Assembly (NCBI GenBank): GCA_025435555.1 | Contig: JAIWWG010000121.1 | Coordinates: forward strand, 19,898-83,897 | Length of the DNA: 64,000 nucleotides | From: Chytriomyces cf. hyalinus JEL632 | Taxonomy: Eukaryota; Chytridiomycota; Chytridiomycetes; Chytridiales; Chytriomycetaceae | Direction: 5' to 3' | Shown here: piece by piece, positions 22,848 to 31,821 of the stretch | Layout of the letters: each line of letters starts with the position of its first letter | Numbering within the stretch: position 1 is the first letter of the stretch | Made by a program: the position numbers and the translations under genes | The notes under the pieces: generated by a model | Databases searched by the model: none | What the model was told of the DNA's origin: nothing | The model's input: only the letters and a program-made list of their open reading frames with translations

Positions 22848-24278
22848 TCAGCGGTCGGAAATGCCAAAGCTGAACACTGGCACGGTCTTGTCAAGAGCTG
22901 CCAGTCTTGCCTCCAACGGTACCATGAATCTTTCGGGCCCAGAGAGGAGGATGCGGTAGCTTTCTTTGTTGATCGTACAGGCTCGGATGCTCTCTGCTGT
23001 TACTACTTCGCCGTCCAAAATGTACTTGATTTCATAACTGAAGCGGGAAGGAGTCGCTGTTTGAACAAGATCTTCCAAAATGTTCTCGAGGAATGCATCT
23101 TCGGCATTACGGACACTAAAAATGAGGTGGATACGCGAATTGTCGACTGGGTTCTTGAGAATGTACCGAGCAATGTTGATCATGGGTGTGATTCCGGTTC
23201 CGGAGGCTGCCATCAAAAGGAGTGAATGCTGGTTGGCTTGGTAATCAAATCCTTCGAGACAGTGCGACACTTCAAAACCAGCTGGCTCCTTCGTCTCATC
23301 GTTTGTAACCGTGGATTGCAAGATTGAAGACATGGTGCCGTTGGGGACCAGGCGGATGACCAACTCGACTGAGCCGGCTTCCATTTTCGAGCGGGTTGTG
23401 ATTGGAGTGTAGTTGCGCGTGATGGTTCTTCCGTTGAATTTTGCACGAAGGGAAACATGTTCGCCGGGACCCGTGATGATTGCCTTGCCCTCCAAATGAA
23501 ACACAATACGGAGAATACTCTTGTTGAGCATTTCGATGGAAGATACTTTTGCCGGTGTAAATGGGTTCCTATCAAACAAGTTGATCATTGACTTTTCCTG
23601 TCCAGTCAAGAATGGAATCCCTGCGCCAGTGACAAGTGGAGCCCGCGCATTATCCTCGAAATAAAGAAACAATTCCACGGCCATGATTTCAACCAAAAAT
23701 GTGAACCACATCCCACCTTTAAGTGCTTCTGCGATGCGTGGTTGGACTTGATCGGCTGAAGTAGCTGTCCAAGGTGCCGCTAGGATTGAGACTACAGGTC
23801 GCATCCAGATGATGGAGTTTGCGAACCCAAAGGCGCGAATGTTCATGCGGCGGTGGAGTGTCACGTCCCCGTTCATGATAGCTTTGTAAGAAAGGTAGTT
23901 TGCCCAGAGCCACAGTGGCCCAGTGAGGATCACAACGAGCCATGCGGACATTCCCGTCTCTGACCCGCCGACGAGGATTGGGATGAGGGAAAGTATGGAT
24001 AGGATGGATAACGTAAAGTAGAGGTATCCTGAGATTTTGTGGAGGGTTTTGTACTTGCGACGAAGGGTTGAGTTGAATTGGATGAGGCCTGAGAGGAAAA
24101 AGAGGGACCCTATGGACGCGTGGCTGTAGAAACCGACTCTTGCTGTAGGGGATGGGTAGTTGGAGACTTTGTCCCTGATAGTTCGGTACAGGATCACGTA
24201 AAAGAAGATGAAGTAGAGGATGATGGCTACGGAGAACCAGTAGACGGCGCGAGAGAACTGGGCGACAGTGATGGACAT
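22848..24278 (-). CDS. DUF2306 membrane domain fused to FAD/NAD(P)H reductase, copy 1
   Basis: One intronless frame of 476 residues. Residues 1-240 form about six membrane helices of the DUF2306 type: 'SHASIGSLFFLSGLIQF', 'KYKTLHKISGYLYF', 'HRRMNIRAFGFA'; the His residues lie where a haem could be held. Residues 250-476 are a ferredoxin-NADP reductase/cytochrome b5 reductase-like domain with the FAD motif 'RNYTPI', the nucleotide motif 'GTGITPM' and a C-terminal 'FSFGISDR'. The fusion suggests NAD(P)H-driven electron transfer through or onto a membrane (for example metal or quinone reduction), but no member's function is assumed. It is followed 312 bp upstream by a close tandem paralogue. The intron-free structure contrasts with neighbours. 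Domain calls are firm; function is inference. Confidence 0.85.
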   Translation of the reverse strand: MSITVAQFSRAVYWFSVAIILYFIFFYVILYRTIRDKVSNYPSPTARVGFYSHASIGSLFFLSGLIQFNSTLRRKYKTLHKISGYLYFTLSILSILSLIPILVGGSETGMSAWLVVILTGPLWLWANYLSYKAIMNGDVTLHRRMNIRAFGFANSIIWMRPVVSILAAPWTATSADQVQPRIAEALKGGMWFTFLVEIMAVELFLYFEDNARAPLVTGAGIPFLTGQEKSMINLFDRNPFTPAKVSSIEMLNKSILRIVFHLEGKAIITGPGEHVSLRAKFNGRTITRNYTPITTRSKMEAGSVELVIRLVPNGTMSSILQSTVTNDETKEPAGFEVSHCLEGFDYQANQHSLLLMAASGTGITPMINIARYILKNPVDNSRIHLIFSVRNAEDAFLENILEDLVQTATPSRFSYEIKYILDGEVVTAESIRACTINKESYRILLSGPERFMVPLEARLAALDKTVPVFSFGISDR

Positions 24279-24590
24279 TTGTGTTGGTGTGGTGAAATGT
24301 GTTGCAAAAAAGGACTTGTAGGGAATCAGACTCGCTTTTTTAAACTCGGTGCGGAGATAGCGCTTTTGCCAATCCGTGCCATTTTTTCTTCAGGGGCCAT
24401 TATACACAGGCATGAGTAGGGTTCGCGTGAGAGTCAATAACCGCCCCACGTGGGGCCAAGGAAGCTGTTTGAGAATAACGCGCTGTTTGTTTGATCAGGT
24501 AAATTGAACCAAAAAACAGACTGCCAAGTGCACATTATTCAGAGAACTTGGAAACTACAGTTTATTTTCATTCAGCAACAACGAGGCATT

Positions 24591-26027
24591 TCAGCGGTCA
24601 GAAACACCAAAACTGGACACTTGCACAGACTTATCCAACTTAACCAGGCTCGCTTCCAACGGTCGCATGAACCTATCCGGGCCCGAGAGAAGAATACGCG
24701 CGGACGTTTCCTTGCTCGTAAATCCGTGAATGGACTCGGCGGTTATAATCTCTCCACCCAAGAAGTGTTTCACTTCATAACTAAACCGGGAAGGCGAGAC
24801 GGTTTGTTGAACAAGATCTTTCAAAATACTTTCCAAGAAAATGTCATCGGTGTTGCGGACACTAAAGATGAGGTGGATACGCGTTTTTTCGGCCGGGTTT
24901 TTGAGAATGTACCGAGCAATGTTGATCATGGGTGTGATTCCGGTTCCGGAGGCTGCCATCAAAATGAAAGCATGCTTGTTGGGCTGGTAGTCGAAGGATT
25001 CAAGGCAGTGCGATATTTGGAATGCAGGAAGCTCTTTTGTCGTGTCGTTTGTGACGCTTGATTGCAAGATTGAAGACATGGCGCCGTTGGGGACAAGGCG
25101 GATCACCAACTCGACTGAGCCTGCTTCCATGTTTGAGCGGGTGGTAATAGGAGTGTAGTTGCGCGTGATGGTTCTTCCGTTGACTTTTGCGCGAAGGGAA
25201 ATATGTTCGCCGGGGCCAGTGATGATGGCATTGCCCTCCAAATGAAACACAATACGGAGAACACTCTTGTTAAGCATTTCGACGCGAGATACTTTTGCCG
25301 GCATGAATGGGTTTCTGTCAAACAAGTTGAGCGCGGCCTTTTCCTGGGATGTCAAGAATGGCGACCCCGTTTCGGCGCTAACTCGCGGAGCACGGGTTTT
25401 GTCTTCGTAATGGAGGTATAGCTCGACGGCCATGATTTCGACCAATACAGTGAACCACATGACACTTTTGAGTGCTTCGGCGATTCGAGGTTGGACCTCG
25501 TCGAAGGAGGTGACTGACCAAGGTGCTGAGAGAAGAGAAACAATCGGACGCATCCAGATGATTGAGCAAGCGAATCCAAACGCGCGAATGTTCATGCGGC
25601 GGTGGAGGACCACGTCGCCGTTGATGATGGCTTTGTAGGAGAGGTAGTTTGCCCAGAGCCAGAGTGGGCCAGTGAGGATTGTAAAGAGCCACGCGGAAAT
25701 GCCAGTCTCTGCGCCGCCAATTAGGAGTGGAATGAGGGAGAGGATTACGAGGATGGACATTGTGAAGTAAAAGTATCCGCAAATCTTGTGGAGGGTTTTG
25801 TACTTGTGGCGCAGGGTTGCGTTGAATTGGATGAGGCCGGACAAGAAGAAGAGGGATCCTACGGACGCGTGGCTGTAGAACCCGATTTTCGCAGTTGGTG
25901 ACGGGTAGTTGGACACCTTGTCTTGAACGATCCGGAACAAGACCAAGTAAAGCGCAATGAACAGTGTTATGATGACGACAGCGATCCAGTAGCACGCGTT
26001 GGAAAACTTGCGGACGGTGACGGCCAT
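24591..26027 (-). CDS. DUF2306-FAD/NAD(P)H reductase fusion, copy 2
   Basis: Intronless, 478 residues, same order as copy 1: hydrophobic DUF2306 region with 'SHASVGSLFFLSGLIQF', 'KYKTLHKICGYFYF' and 'HRRMNIRAFGFA', then the reductase with 'RNYTPI' and 'GTGITPM', ending 'SSFGVSDR'. It is very similar to copy 1 over its whole length, with differences concentrated in the linker after the last helix (insertion of 'SAETGSP') and the C-terminal 120 residues, so the pair arose by tandem duplication and both copies remain open. The start at 26027 matches the start of copy 1. The short spacer between the copies (24279-24590) must contain the copy-1 promoter. Confidence 0.85.
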   Translation of the reverse strand: MAVTVRKFSNACYWIAVVIITLFIALYLVLFRIVQDKVSNYPSPTAKIGFYSHASVGSLFFLSGLIQFNATLRHKYKTLHKICGYFYFTMSILVILSLIPLLIGGAETGISAWLFTILTGPLWLWANYLSYKAIINGDVVLHRRMNIRAFGFACSIIWMRPIVSLLSAPWSVTSFDEVQPRIAEALKSVMWFTVLVEIMAVELYLHYEDKTRAPRVSAETGSPFLTSQEKAALNLFDRNPFMPAKVSRVEMLNKSVLRIVFHLEGNAIITGPGEHISLRAKVNGRTITRNYTPITTRSNMEAGSVELVIRLVPNGAMSSILQSSVTNDTTKELPAFQISHCLESFDYQPNKHAFILMAASGTGITPMINIARYILKNPAEKTRIHLIFSVRNTDDIFLESILKDLVQQTVSPSRFSYEVKHFLGGEIITAESIHGFTSKETSARILLSGPDRFMRPLEASLVKLDKSVQVSSFGVSDR

Positions 26028-26405
26028 TTTTTGTTAGGTTGGAGTTGTGGGTTTGAGTGTTGGTAGTTGGGAACAGGGTATTGCGTGGTTTGCTTCTTAT
26101 AGGCACCGTAAATCGTGGAACTGGTTGGAGGGATAAGCGCGGCGCTGGGCTGGAAAGGAGCGCTGCTGCTTAGGCGCTCTTCCGGCGGAGACAGCGCTTT
26201 TCGTTCCGATCCATTTGGGAAAGCGTGGGAAAGGAGTTTCCCCTGCAGAGATTGATTGAGTGTCACATATTAAGTTCAAAGAGGCCGTGGCTCTTTGGTG
26301 CATGGCGTTTGGCTGTGTTGGTGCCTGTGTGGCTTAAATGTAAATATATTTCACCCTCGAAATATTTTGTAACAAAGGGGATGCACGAAGACGGTTGTGT
26401 GACAC

Positions 26406-26687
26406 ATGACCTCGCCGGGCCTGCTTGACCTGAGCCTCTCGGACCTGGACCGACTCGAACGCGAACTTGAGGACGACATTCTCGGGCTGGACGCACGGAG
26501 CGAGTCATCGGTGCGTTTTGCTGATGCGCTCTCCTTCTCGTTTGGATACTCGGACCCGGACATTGATAAGGAGCAGGGTTCCGAGTGTGCTAAGAGATTG
26601 GATGTGTCCAATTTGGGGACAACAGGCATCAAAACACAAACATCAATAATAAAGCATTTTAAGGTATTTATCAGCTGTGTCAGTTGA
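26406..26687 (+). CDS. Possible small acidic protein (93 residues)
   Basis: An open frame starts 'MTSPGLLDLSLSDLDRLERE' and is rich in Leu, Asp and Ser over its first 70 residues, with an amphipathic helix. It converges on the end of the HMG-box gene (26710), leaving 22 bp. No domain is recognised and no homology can be tested here. The opposite strand is also open (26351-26734), so it may be chance. Confidence 0.3.
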   Translation: MTSPGLLDLSLSDLDRLERELEDDILGLDARSESSVRFADALSFSFGYSDPDIDKEQGSECAKRLDVSNLGTTGIKTQTSIIKHFKVFISCVS

Positions 26688-26709
26688 ATGCGTTTGAAAA
26701 GAAAGTTGT

Positions 26710-27913
26710 TTATTGGGGTGGCTGCTGCTTCCATCCACTTTGATTCGGTTTCAATGCTGGCTTTGCCTCCTTTTCTTGAAGTGCTATTTCCGTGTTCTTT
26801 GCATCAAGAGCCGCCTTCTCTTTGAGCGCATTTTCCTTTTTGACAGCAGCAAGAGCCGCTTTCACGAATGGAGGCACATATTCTGTTGCGCTCTCAGTCT
26901 TGCGCGTTGTTGCTGTTTTCTTGGGCTCCTTTTCCTCCTCCTTCAAGTCTGCACGCCTCAACGTTGCTCGCTTCAAAAACAGTACATCTTTCGCGATTCG
27001 ATCAATTTTTCCCTCATCCGCTAAATTAGGATTCAACAACGCGGTCCTTGTTTCACTGTTTTCTTGGTGCCGTAGTTGTGCGAGTCGAGCATTTTCGATT
27101 GCGATTGCGCGTTTTTGTTGTTTACGGCGTTCTTGAGTTTCTTTTAAGGCGGCTTTTCGAGCTGCGATCGTTTCGGGGTCTTTGTCGCGTTTATTGCGGC
27201 CTGAGCCTTTTTCCTGGTTGAGAAAAAGAAAAATGGGGTTGGTGTTTGGGATCGTGGATCTGTGGGTATGTGGATGGGTTGGGATACTTACTGCGTGCCC
27301 TTGGAGGCTCTGTGTGCGGTTGGAAAGAATGGGGAAGTCGGAATCAGCGAGAACGTTTTTCAGGTTGCGAATGTATTCACCTCGAGATGCTTTTTCATTT
27401 CGACCGAGTATTTATCTTTCAAGGATTTCGCTTTTTCTACGTATGGCTGTCGAAGGGAGTGAGCGAGCGACAACCAGTTGCATCATTTTATCACAGAAAA
27501 AAAAAACCACATACCGCTCTCTTGAGCTTCCCAATTTCGCGGTATTCGTCACTATAGTCCAGGTTGACCACAGCTTTGAGATCAAACGCACTCCGGGGTG
27601 CAACCCCACTTGTCATGTCGACGTTTACGTATCGCTTGTGTGCAAGCCACAACATGAACGCAGTCGGCGGCCGTAGCGGGCATGGTAATGGTTGTATGGG
27701 TGGCAGGGTGTTTGGGTCTGGTCTAACTTTCCGGCTGATGTAGCCTTGGCCTGTTGCTGGTTTGATGCGTTTTGGGGTGTCAGTGAGGGAGCGGGAGTGG
27801 AGAGTGTGAGGCCATTGGTTGGCTGATGGGAATGGAGTTGTTGTTGAGGTTGTAGGGGCTTTGTGGGCGAGTTGTGTGTGCGTGAGAGCTGGCGTGAGGA
27901 GTCGTCGGAGCAT
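26710..27913 (-). CDS. Probable mitochondrial HMG-box protein
   Basis: Exons 27515-27913, 27381-27446, 27292-27309 (18 bp) and 26710-27213 give 328 residues. The first 45 residues are rich in Arg, Ser and Thr and free of acids, like a mitochondrial presequence ('MLRRLLTPALTHTQLA'). About residues 85-155 match an HMG box: 'LRPPTAFMLWLAHKR' for helix 1, and across the first intron 'PYVEKAKSLKDKYSVEM' for helix 3; the middle is longer and less typical. The C-terminal half is a charged helical region rich in Lys, Glu and Ala. A TFAM/Abf2-like nucleoid protein is a reasonable guess. Exons 2-3 are uncertain: the donor at 27380 is GTGAAT, and without that intron a frame shift is needed to reach 'EYIRNLKNVLADSDF'. 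The 5' end is duplicated at 5.06 kb. Confidence 0.5.
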
Positions 27914-28570
27914 TTTTTGTATTTTAAAATATTCACGCTCAGTATTTATTTACAGGTAAACACGAATCACCGCGGGTTGGGTCCACTTCCACACTGGAAA
28001 GACTTCAGAAAGGAGACGGAAAACTCTGTTAAAATAATAAAACTCACACAGCTAAACATAACCCAATGTGCGCCCACAGTTTCCCATAACACTCCTCCCA
28101 ACGACAATCAATGCATGACATCCCCCGAGTCCATGAATCAGTCCATACTGAGTGTCGGGGACACTGTCGGTGATGATCTCCTCGCAGTTTTTGTTGTTTC
28201 GGTGGTGCTTGAATTGGAGAGACTGGGGTTTGGAATAAATTACCTGATTTTGGGTTGGTGCATAAATTCTCATTCCCTTCCTTTTCTATTTTGTTTCCTC
28301 CCTCCCACCCAGCATGTTCAGTCCGTATGGGATCTGGATGAGCATCGGTTGATAGCAGCGCTTACCCGCGCTCAAGAGGACGGCGTCGATACTTCTCAGC
28401 CACAATCAAAACTGCTTCTGTTTCTCTACGCAAAGGACATCCTTGCTGAAAAAGAAGCAAAAGACCCTGGATCACGAAAGCGCAAGTTTGATGCTCTGCT
28501 CAATGGAACTTCTGATGTGTCAGTGGAACGTCGCAACCGCTTGAAGGCCATGCTCGAAGTTGGTGAGAAA
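27861..28570. repeat. Source copy of the segment duplicated at 5059-5770
   Basis: This interval includes the first 18 codons of the HMG-box gene, the upstream region and a divergent plus-strand frame. It matches 5059-5770 closely. Inside it a 73-residue minus-strand frame (28052-28273, 'DTQYGLIHGLGGCHALIV') is kept open in both copies. All four substitutions between copies alter that frame but only two alter the plus-strand one. Confidence 0.8.
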
Positions 28571-28817
28571 TCCGACTAACTTGGGTCAGTCCAACGCTGT
28601 TGTTTCAAAGTCGGCCGTCCGTGTCTATCCCTCCACCACTGGATCGTATGTTGCCGAGTCTCCAATCAGTACACCAAAATCGGCGAAATCAGCGGCGCGA
28701 TTCGATCTGAATTTCTCTTTTTTGCTGTTGGTTTTTCTCCCGCACTTCTTTCAGCAGTTTCAATCTTTACACCAACAAACAACAAGCATCCCGTTCAACG
28801 TGACAGAAGATATATAA
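28134..28817 (+). CDS. Uncharacterised small gene divergent from the HMG-box gene
   Basis: The most gene-like part starts after a polypyrimidine tract and CAG at 28313: 'DLDEHRLIAALTRAQEDGVD', 'QSKLLLFLYAKDILAEKEAK', 'VERRNRLKAMLEVG', to a stop at 28577. Skipping GTGAGA...TCAG (28 nt, unusually short) extends it through 'VVSKSAVRVYPSTTGSYVAE' to 28817. The frame upstream is open to 28134 with a hydrophobic stretch. The protein is helical and charged; no family is recognised. The 8-bp loss in the other copy kills this frame, so if the gene is real that copy is dead. Gene limits are uncertain. Confidence 0.4.
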
Positions 28818-28837
28818 TAATAAATAAATGATAAATA

Positions 28838-29898
28838 CTAAAACTGGGCAAAAAAGAACTCATCCTGCTCTTCCTCCCTCACAACCATATCAAAATTCAC
28901 ATAAAATAAACCATCAAAATCCCCAAATGTCCTGTCTTTCACACTCTCCTCCCGTGCGCCTCCCAGCCACGTTTCCACATCTTCCTCCACCTGCTTCGCC
29001 ACACCATCTCCCCCAAAAACCAATCACATCCATCTCCATCCCTACCTCCCTCTCCTCCCTCTCCACATGAATCTCCCCAGCCTCTCCACCGTCTCCATTC
29101 CCCTCCTCCTAAATCGCCCAGGAGGACATCCAACTCCTGAACCGCTGGGTCCACCTCCATTGCGTCCCCTTCCTCCCTTTCCTCCCCCTCCTCCTCCTCT
29201 TTCTCCTCTTCCTCCTTAGCAAACCTTGTCTGGACACCAACCATCCCTTGGCTGGCTTCCTTAAAAGGCCCCACTTTCGGCTGTTGCGGTCATCCTGTCG
29301 TGGCCTGCGGTCTCCTGTACTTGAACTGGTCTGCAATTTCCACTTTGCAGATTGGTCTCATGGGAGCCTCTGCTCCGACCTGTGAGCAGCGATGGCTGTT
29401 GATGCAAGGTGATGGCGTGAGCGAAGCGAGGGTGGTTAGGGGAGGTGTTGAGGGGGCTGTTGTTGTCGTTGAGGTTGGGGCGGTGGTTGGACCGGTGGCG
29501 GTTTGGGGGGCAGCAGTAACTGCTGCCATGGGCGCAGGGCAGTTGTGTTGGTTGCCGTAGGTGTTGTAGGAGATGCTGCAGCGGTGGTGGTTGTTGTATT
29601 TGTGGGTGTGGGGCGCAATGCACGCGGCGTTGAACGAGTTTCTGCAGTCGTAGTGGTGACGAGAGTGGTCTTGAAACCACGCTGGTGGCATGCTCGAGGT
29701 CATGAAATTGCTTCTTGGCTTGGTGCGTCGAAATACGGGGACGTCACGGGGCAGTTGCAGTACGCGAGTGTTGGAGCATTGGCATTTTGTTGTATTCGGT
29801 TATCTTTTATGCAGTCAAAATGGCAGCTGTTAGTCCGAAACAGAAAAAGACATGGAACAGCTGCTGGCGGCGGGATGGATCCAACGCCGCATGCATGG
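28838..29898 (-). CDS. Cys/His-rich hypothetical protein with acidic C-terminus
   Basis: Reading from about 29898, 'MHAALDPSRRQQLFHVFFCF' looks like a signal peptide; a one-base shift leads into a frame with regularly spaced Cys ('CHFDCIKDN', 'YCNCPVTSPYFD', 'HHYDCRNSFNAACI', 'HHRCSISYN'), then a Thr/Ala/Pro-rich linker and 'PICKVEIADQFKYRRP'. A single TGA at about 29290 interrupts the same frame, which then reads 'PQQPKVGPFKEASQG' and a Glu-rich tract, 'MEVDPAVQELDVLLGDL', and finally in another phase 'DEFFFAQF' to the stop at 28838. A secreted Cys-rich protein is possible. The breaks may be introns, errors or decay; the family is unknown. Confidence 0.35.
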
Positions 29899-29956
29899 CT
29901 ATGACACGGTTTCGGTAATCAGAAATCGGTTCGCTGAGCGTTCTGCGTAATCCCCT

Positions 29957-31735
29957 TTGCAGTTTCAGAAATGGTCACAGTTCGTCCACTCGACTCAGCA
30001 CCATCATCATACATATTCGAAAAAATCCGTCCAATTTAACGCTATATCGGCGTCGGACCCCATGAGCGATTGTTTTTGTTTTTCCTTCAGTGGCTCAGCT
30101 CTAACAACGAAATATTCGCGAGATTTCGTCCGTAGACTCAACGCAAGACGGACATCCATCAGTATTGAAAGAAGCTGAATATCGACGAGGCGGTGGTGTT
30201 GCAGAGTTCGGCATGATCATCTTCGTCCGTTGCTGCTGAGAGTTCGATGCAGACGTTCAGACGATACAGGAACAATCCCGTTACGCGGCACTGCAGCTCA
30301 AGTTCCCCAGCAAACTCATTTCGCTTGTCCTCAGATTCAATTGATGATGATTGAACTCAACACTCCGATATCGTGACCGATACATGCTGGATGAAAGATG
30401 CCGACTCCCACGTCACTTATCCGCAGCAACTCATTGATTTCATATCAACTGCAATTATTCGGGCCGTTTATTGCGTTTCTGCGTTTGAATCAGCTTCGTT
30501 CTTTGCGTAAGTTCAGCGAAATCAGTTTTCCACCAGCCGTGATATTCCTTCATTCGAATCTTCTCACGCACACCAATGGATCGTTTATGCATAGTCTTGA
30601 GTCGCGGTGGCATCCTGTTTCAGCGTCAATCAGTTTAAGTTTTCAAGAGTTTGACAACCCCTCCCAACTCACTTTCCTTCTCTTCCCCGAAAATCGCCCT
30701 GTTATTATTGAATATAACAATGAGGATTGGAATGATCAACGATGCGCGGTCGTGAGTCCATTGTGATTTTTTGTTGATCCTTTTGTTATTGTTGCCGCCG
30801 CTCAACAGTGCTTTCCTGGAATTTCATACAGCTGAATGGCCTTTAGCTTCGTACATGAATGCATTGACGGGTCGTTTCAGCGTCATCATATCTCTGGGTT
30901 TCAGCGTCGTCCTGTCCCTGGTGTCTGTTGTCCCTGCCATCACAATTTTTGACAGCTGTTGGGATCATTCAGCTGCGCCACTTGGACGAGCAAGCGGTGA
31001 CTGATGGTCAAATTATCGGCGTAGCTCAATCAATTCCTTAATCGCAGATATTTGAAAAACGGACTCAAAAAGGGATGCAGGCAGGTATACTTATAATGTT
31101 TTAACGTGCTCATTCAGATGGATGCTAATGCGAGATTCCGCACAGCAGTCCGCGGAGCACCATTTACTCCTGAAGCCTGCGTTGTTTATCCAGCTCGGAA
31201 TATCCAAGACATGGAACATTTGGATCGAAGCACTCCAGACTTGAGAAGTTGATGATGAAGTTGATGATTGCAATCGGAAACGCTTATCTTTTCGTCCTCA
31301 AAGGTGAAACCAAGTTTGACATGCGCCACATATCTTGCCTTGCTTTTAAGCATTTCTGTACTCTCGAGGCTGACTCTTTTCCCCCCATCCAACGTAATCG
31401 CGCAACAGCAGCCGTGAACGGGGTCCGTGGGAGTGTCAAACCTGGGGAAGGAGGTATACAGAACTGCCCTGGATATCGGCGGCAGCTTAATAACTTGATC
31501 GTCAATGAGTGACAGTTTTTGATGGATTTGGAGCTTCGGGGGTGACTTCATTTGTCAATGGGTCATCGTGATGGCGCGCACTTCTGCTTCAGTGTTTTCA
31601 GCTCTTTGACGACGTGTTCTCGTTTTTTTTTTTGTTCTTCATGGCTGGTGAAATTTATGTGGCGGAATAAAAAGAACTCAAGCGCGACTCCATATGAACG
31701 CTGCAGCAATAGCGAATCTCCACCGCCAGCACCAA
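29957..31735. other. Gene-poor stretch with broken open frames
   Basis: Several plus-strand frames (30398-30766, 30771-31004) and one minus-strand frame (31186-31551) are open for 75-120 residues but carry no recognisable domain. A short piece at ~31495-31530 ('GTCAATGAGTGACAGTTTTT') resembles ~34872-34892 ('GTCAATCAGCGACAGTTTTT'), linking it to the duplicated block to the right. No gene is called. Confidence 0.35.
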
Positions 31736-31821
31736 TACTTTGAAGCAGTCAAAAATTAACATTCCAAACGCAACAGAATTTATTAAATATGACATACATA
31801 TATGAAAGAAATATACAAGTA

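Noticed and set aside
27863-28579. Single 238-codon plus-strand gene starting at 27863
   Set aside because: Its first third is antisense to the HMG-box gene start and upstream region; only the part after the acceptor-like CAG at 28313 looks like protein-coding sequence.
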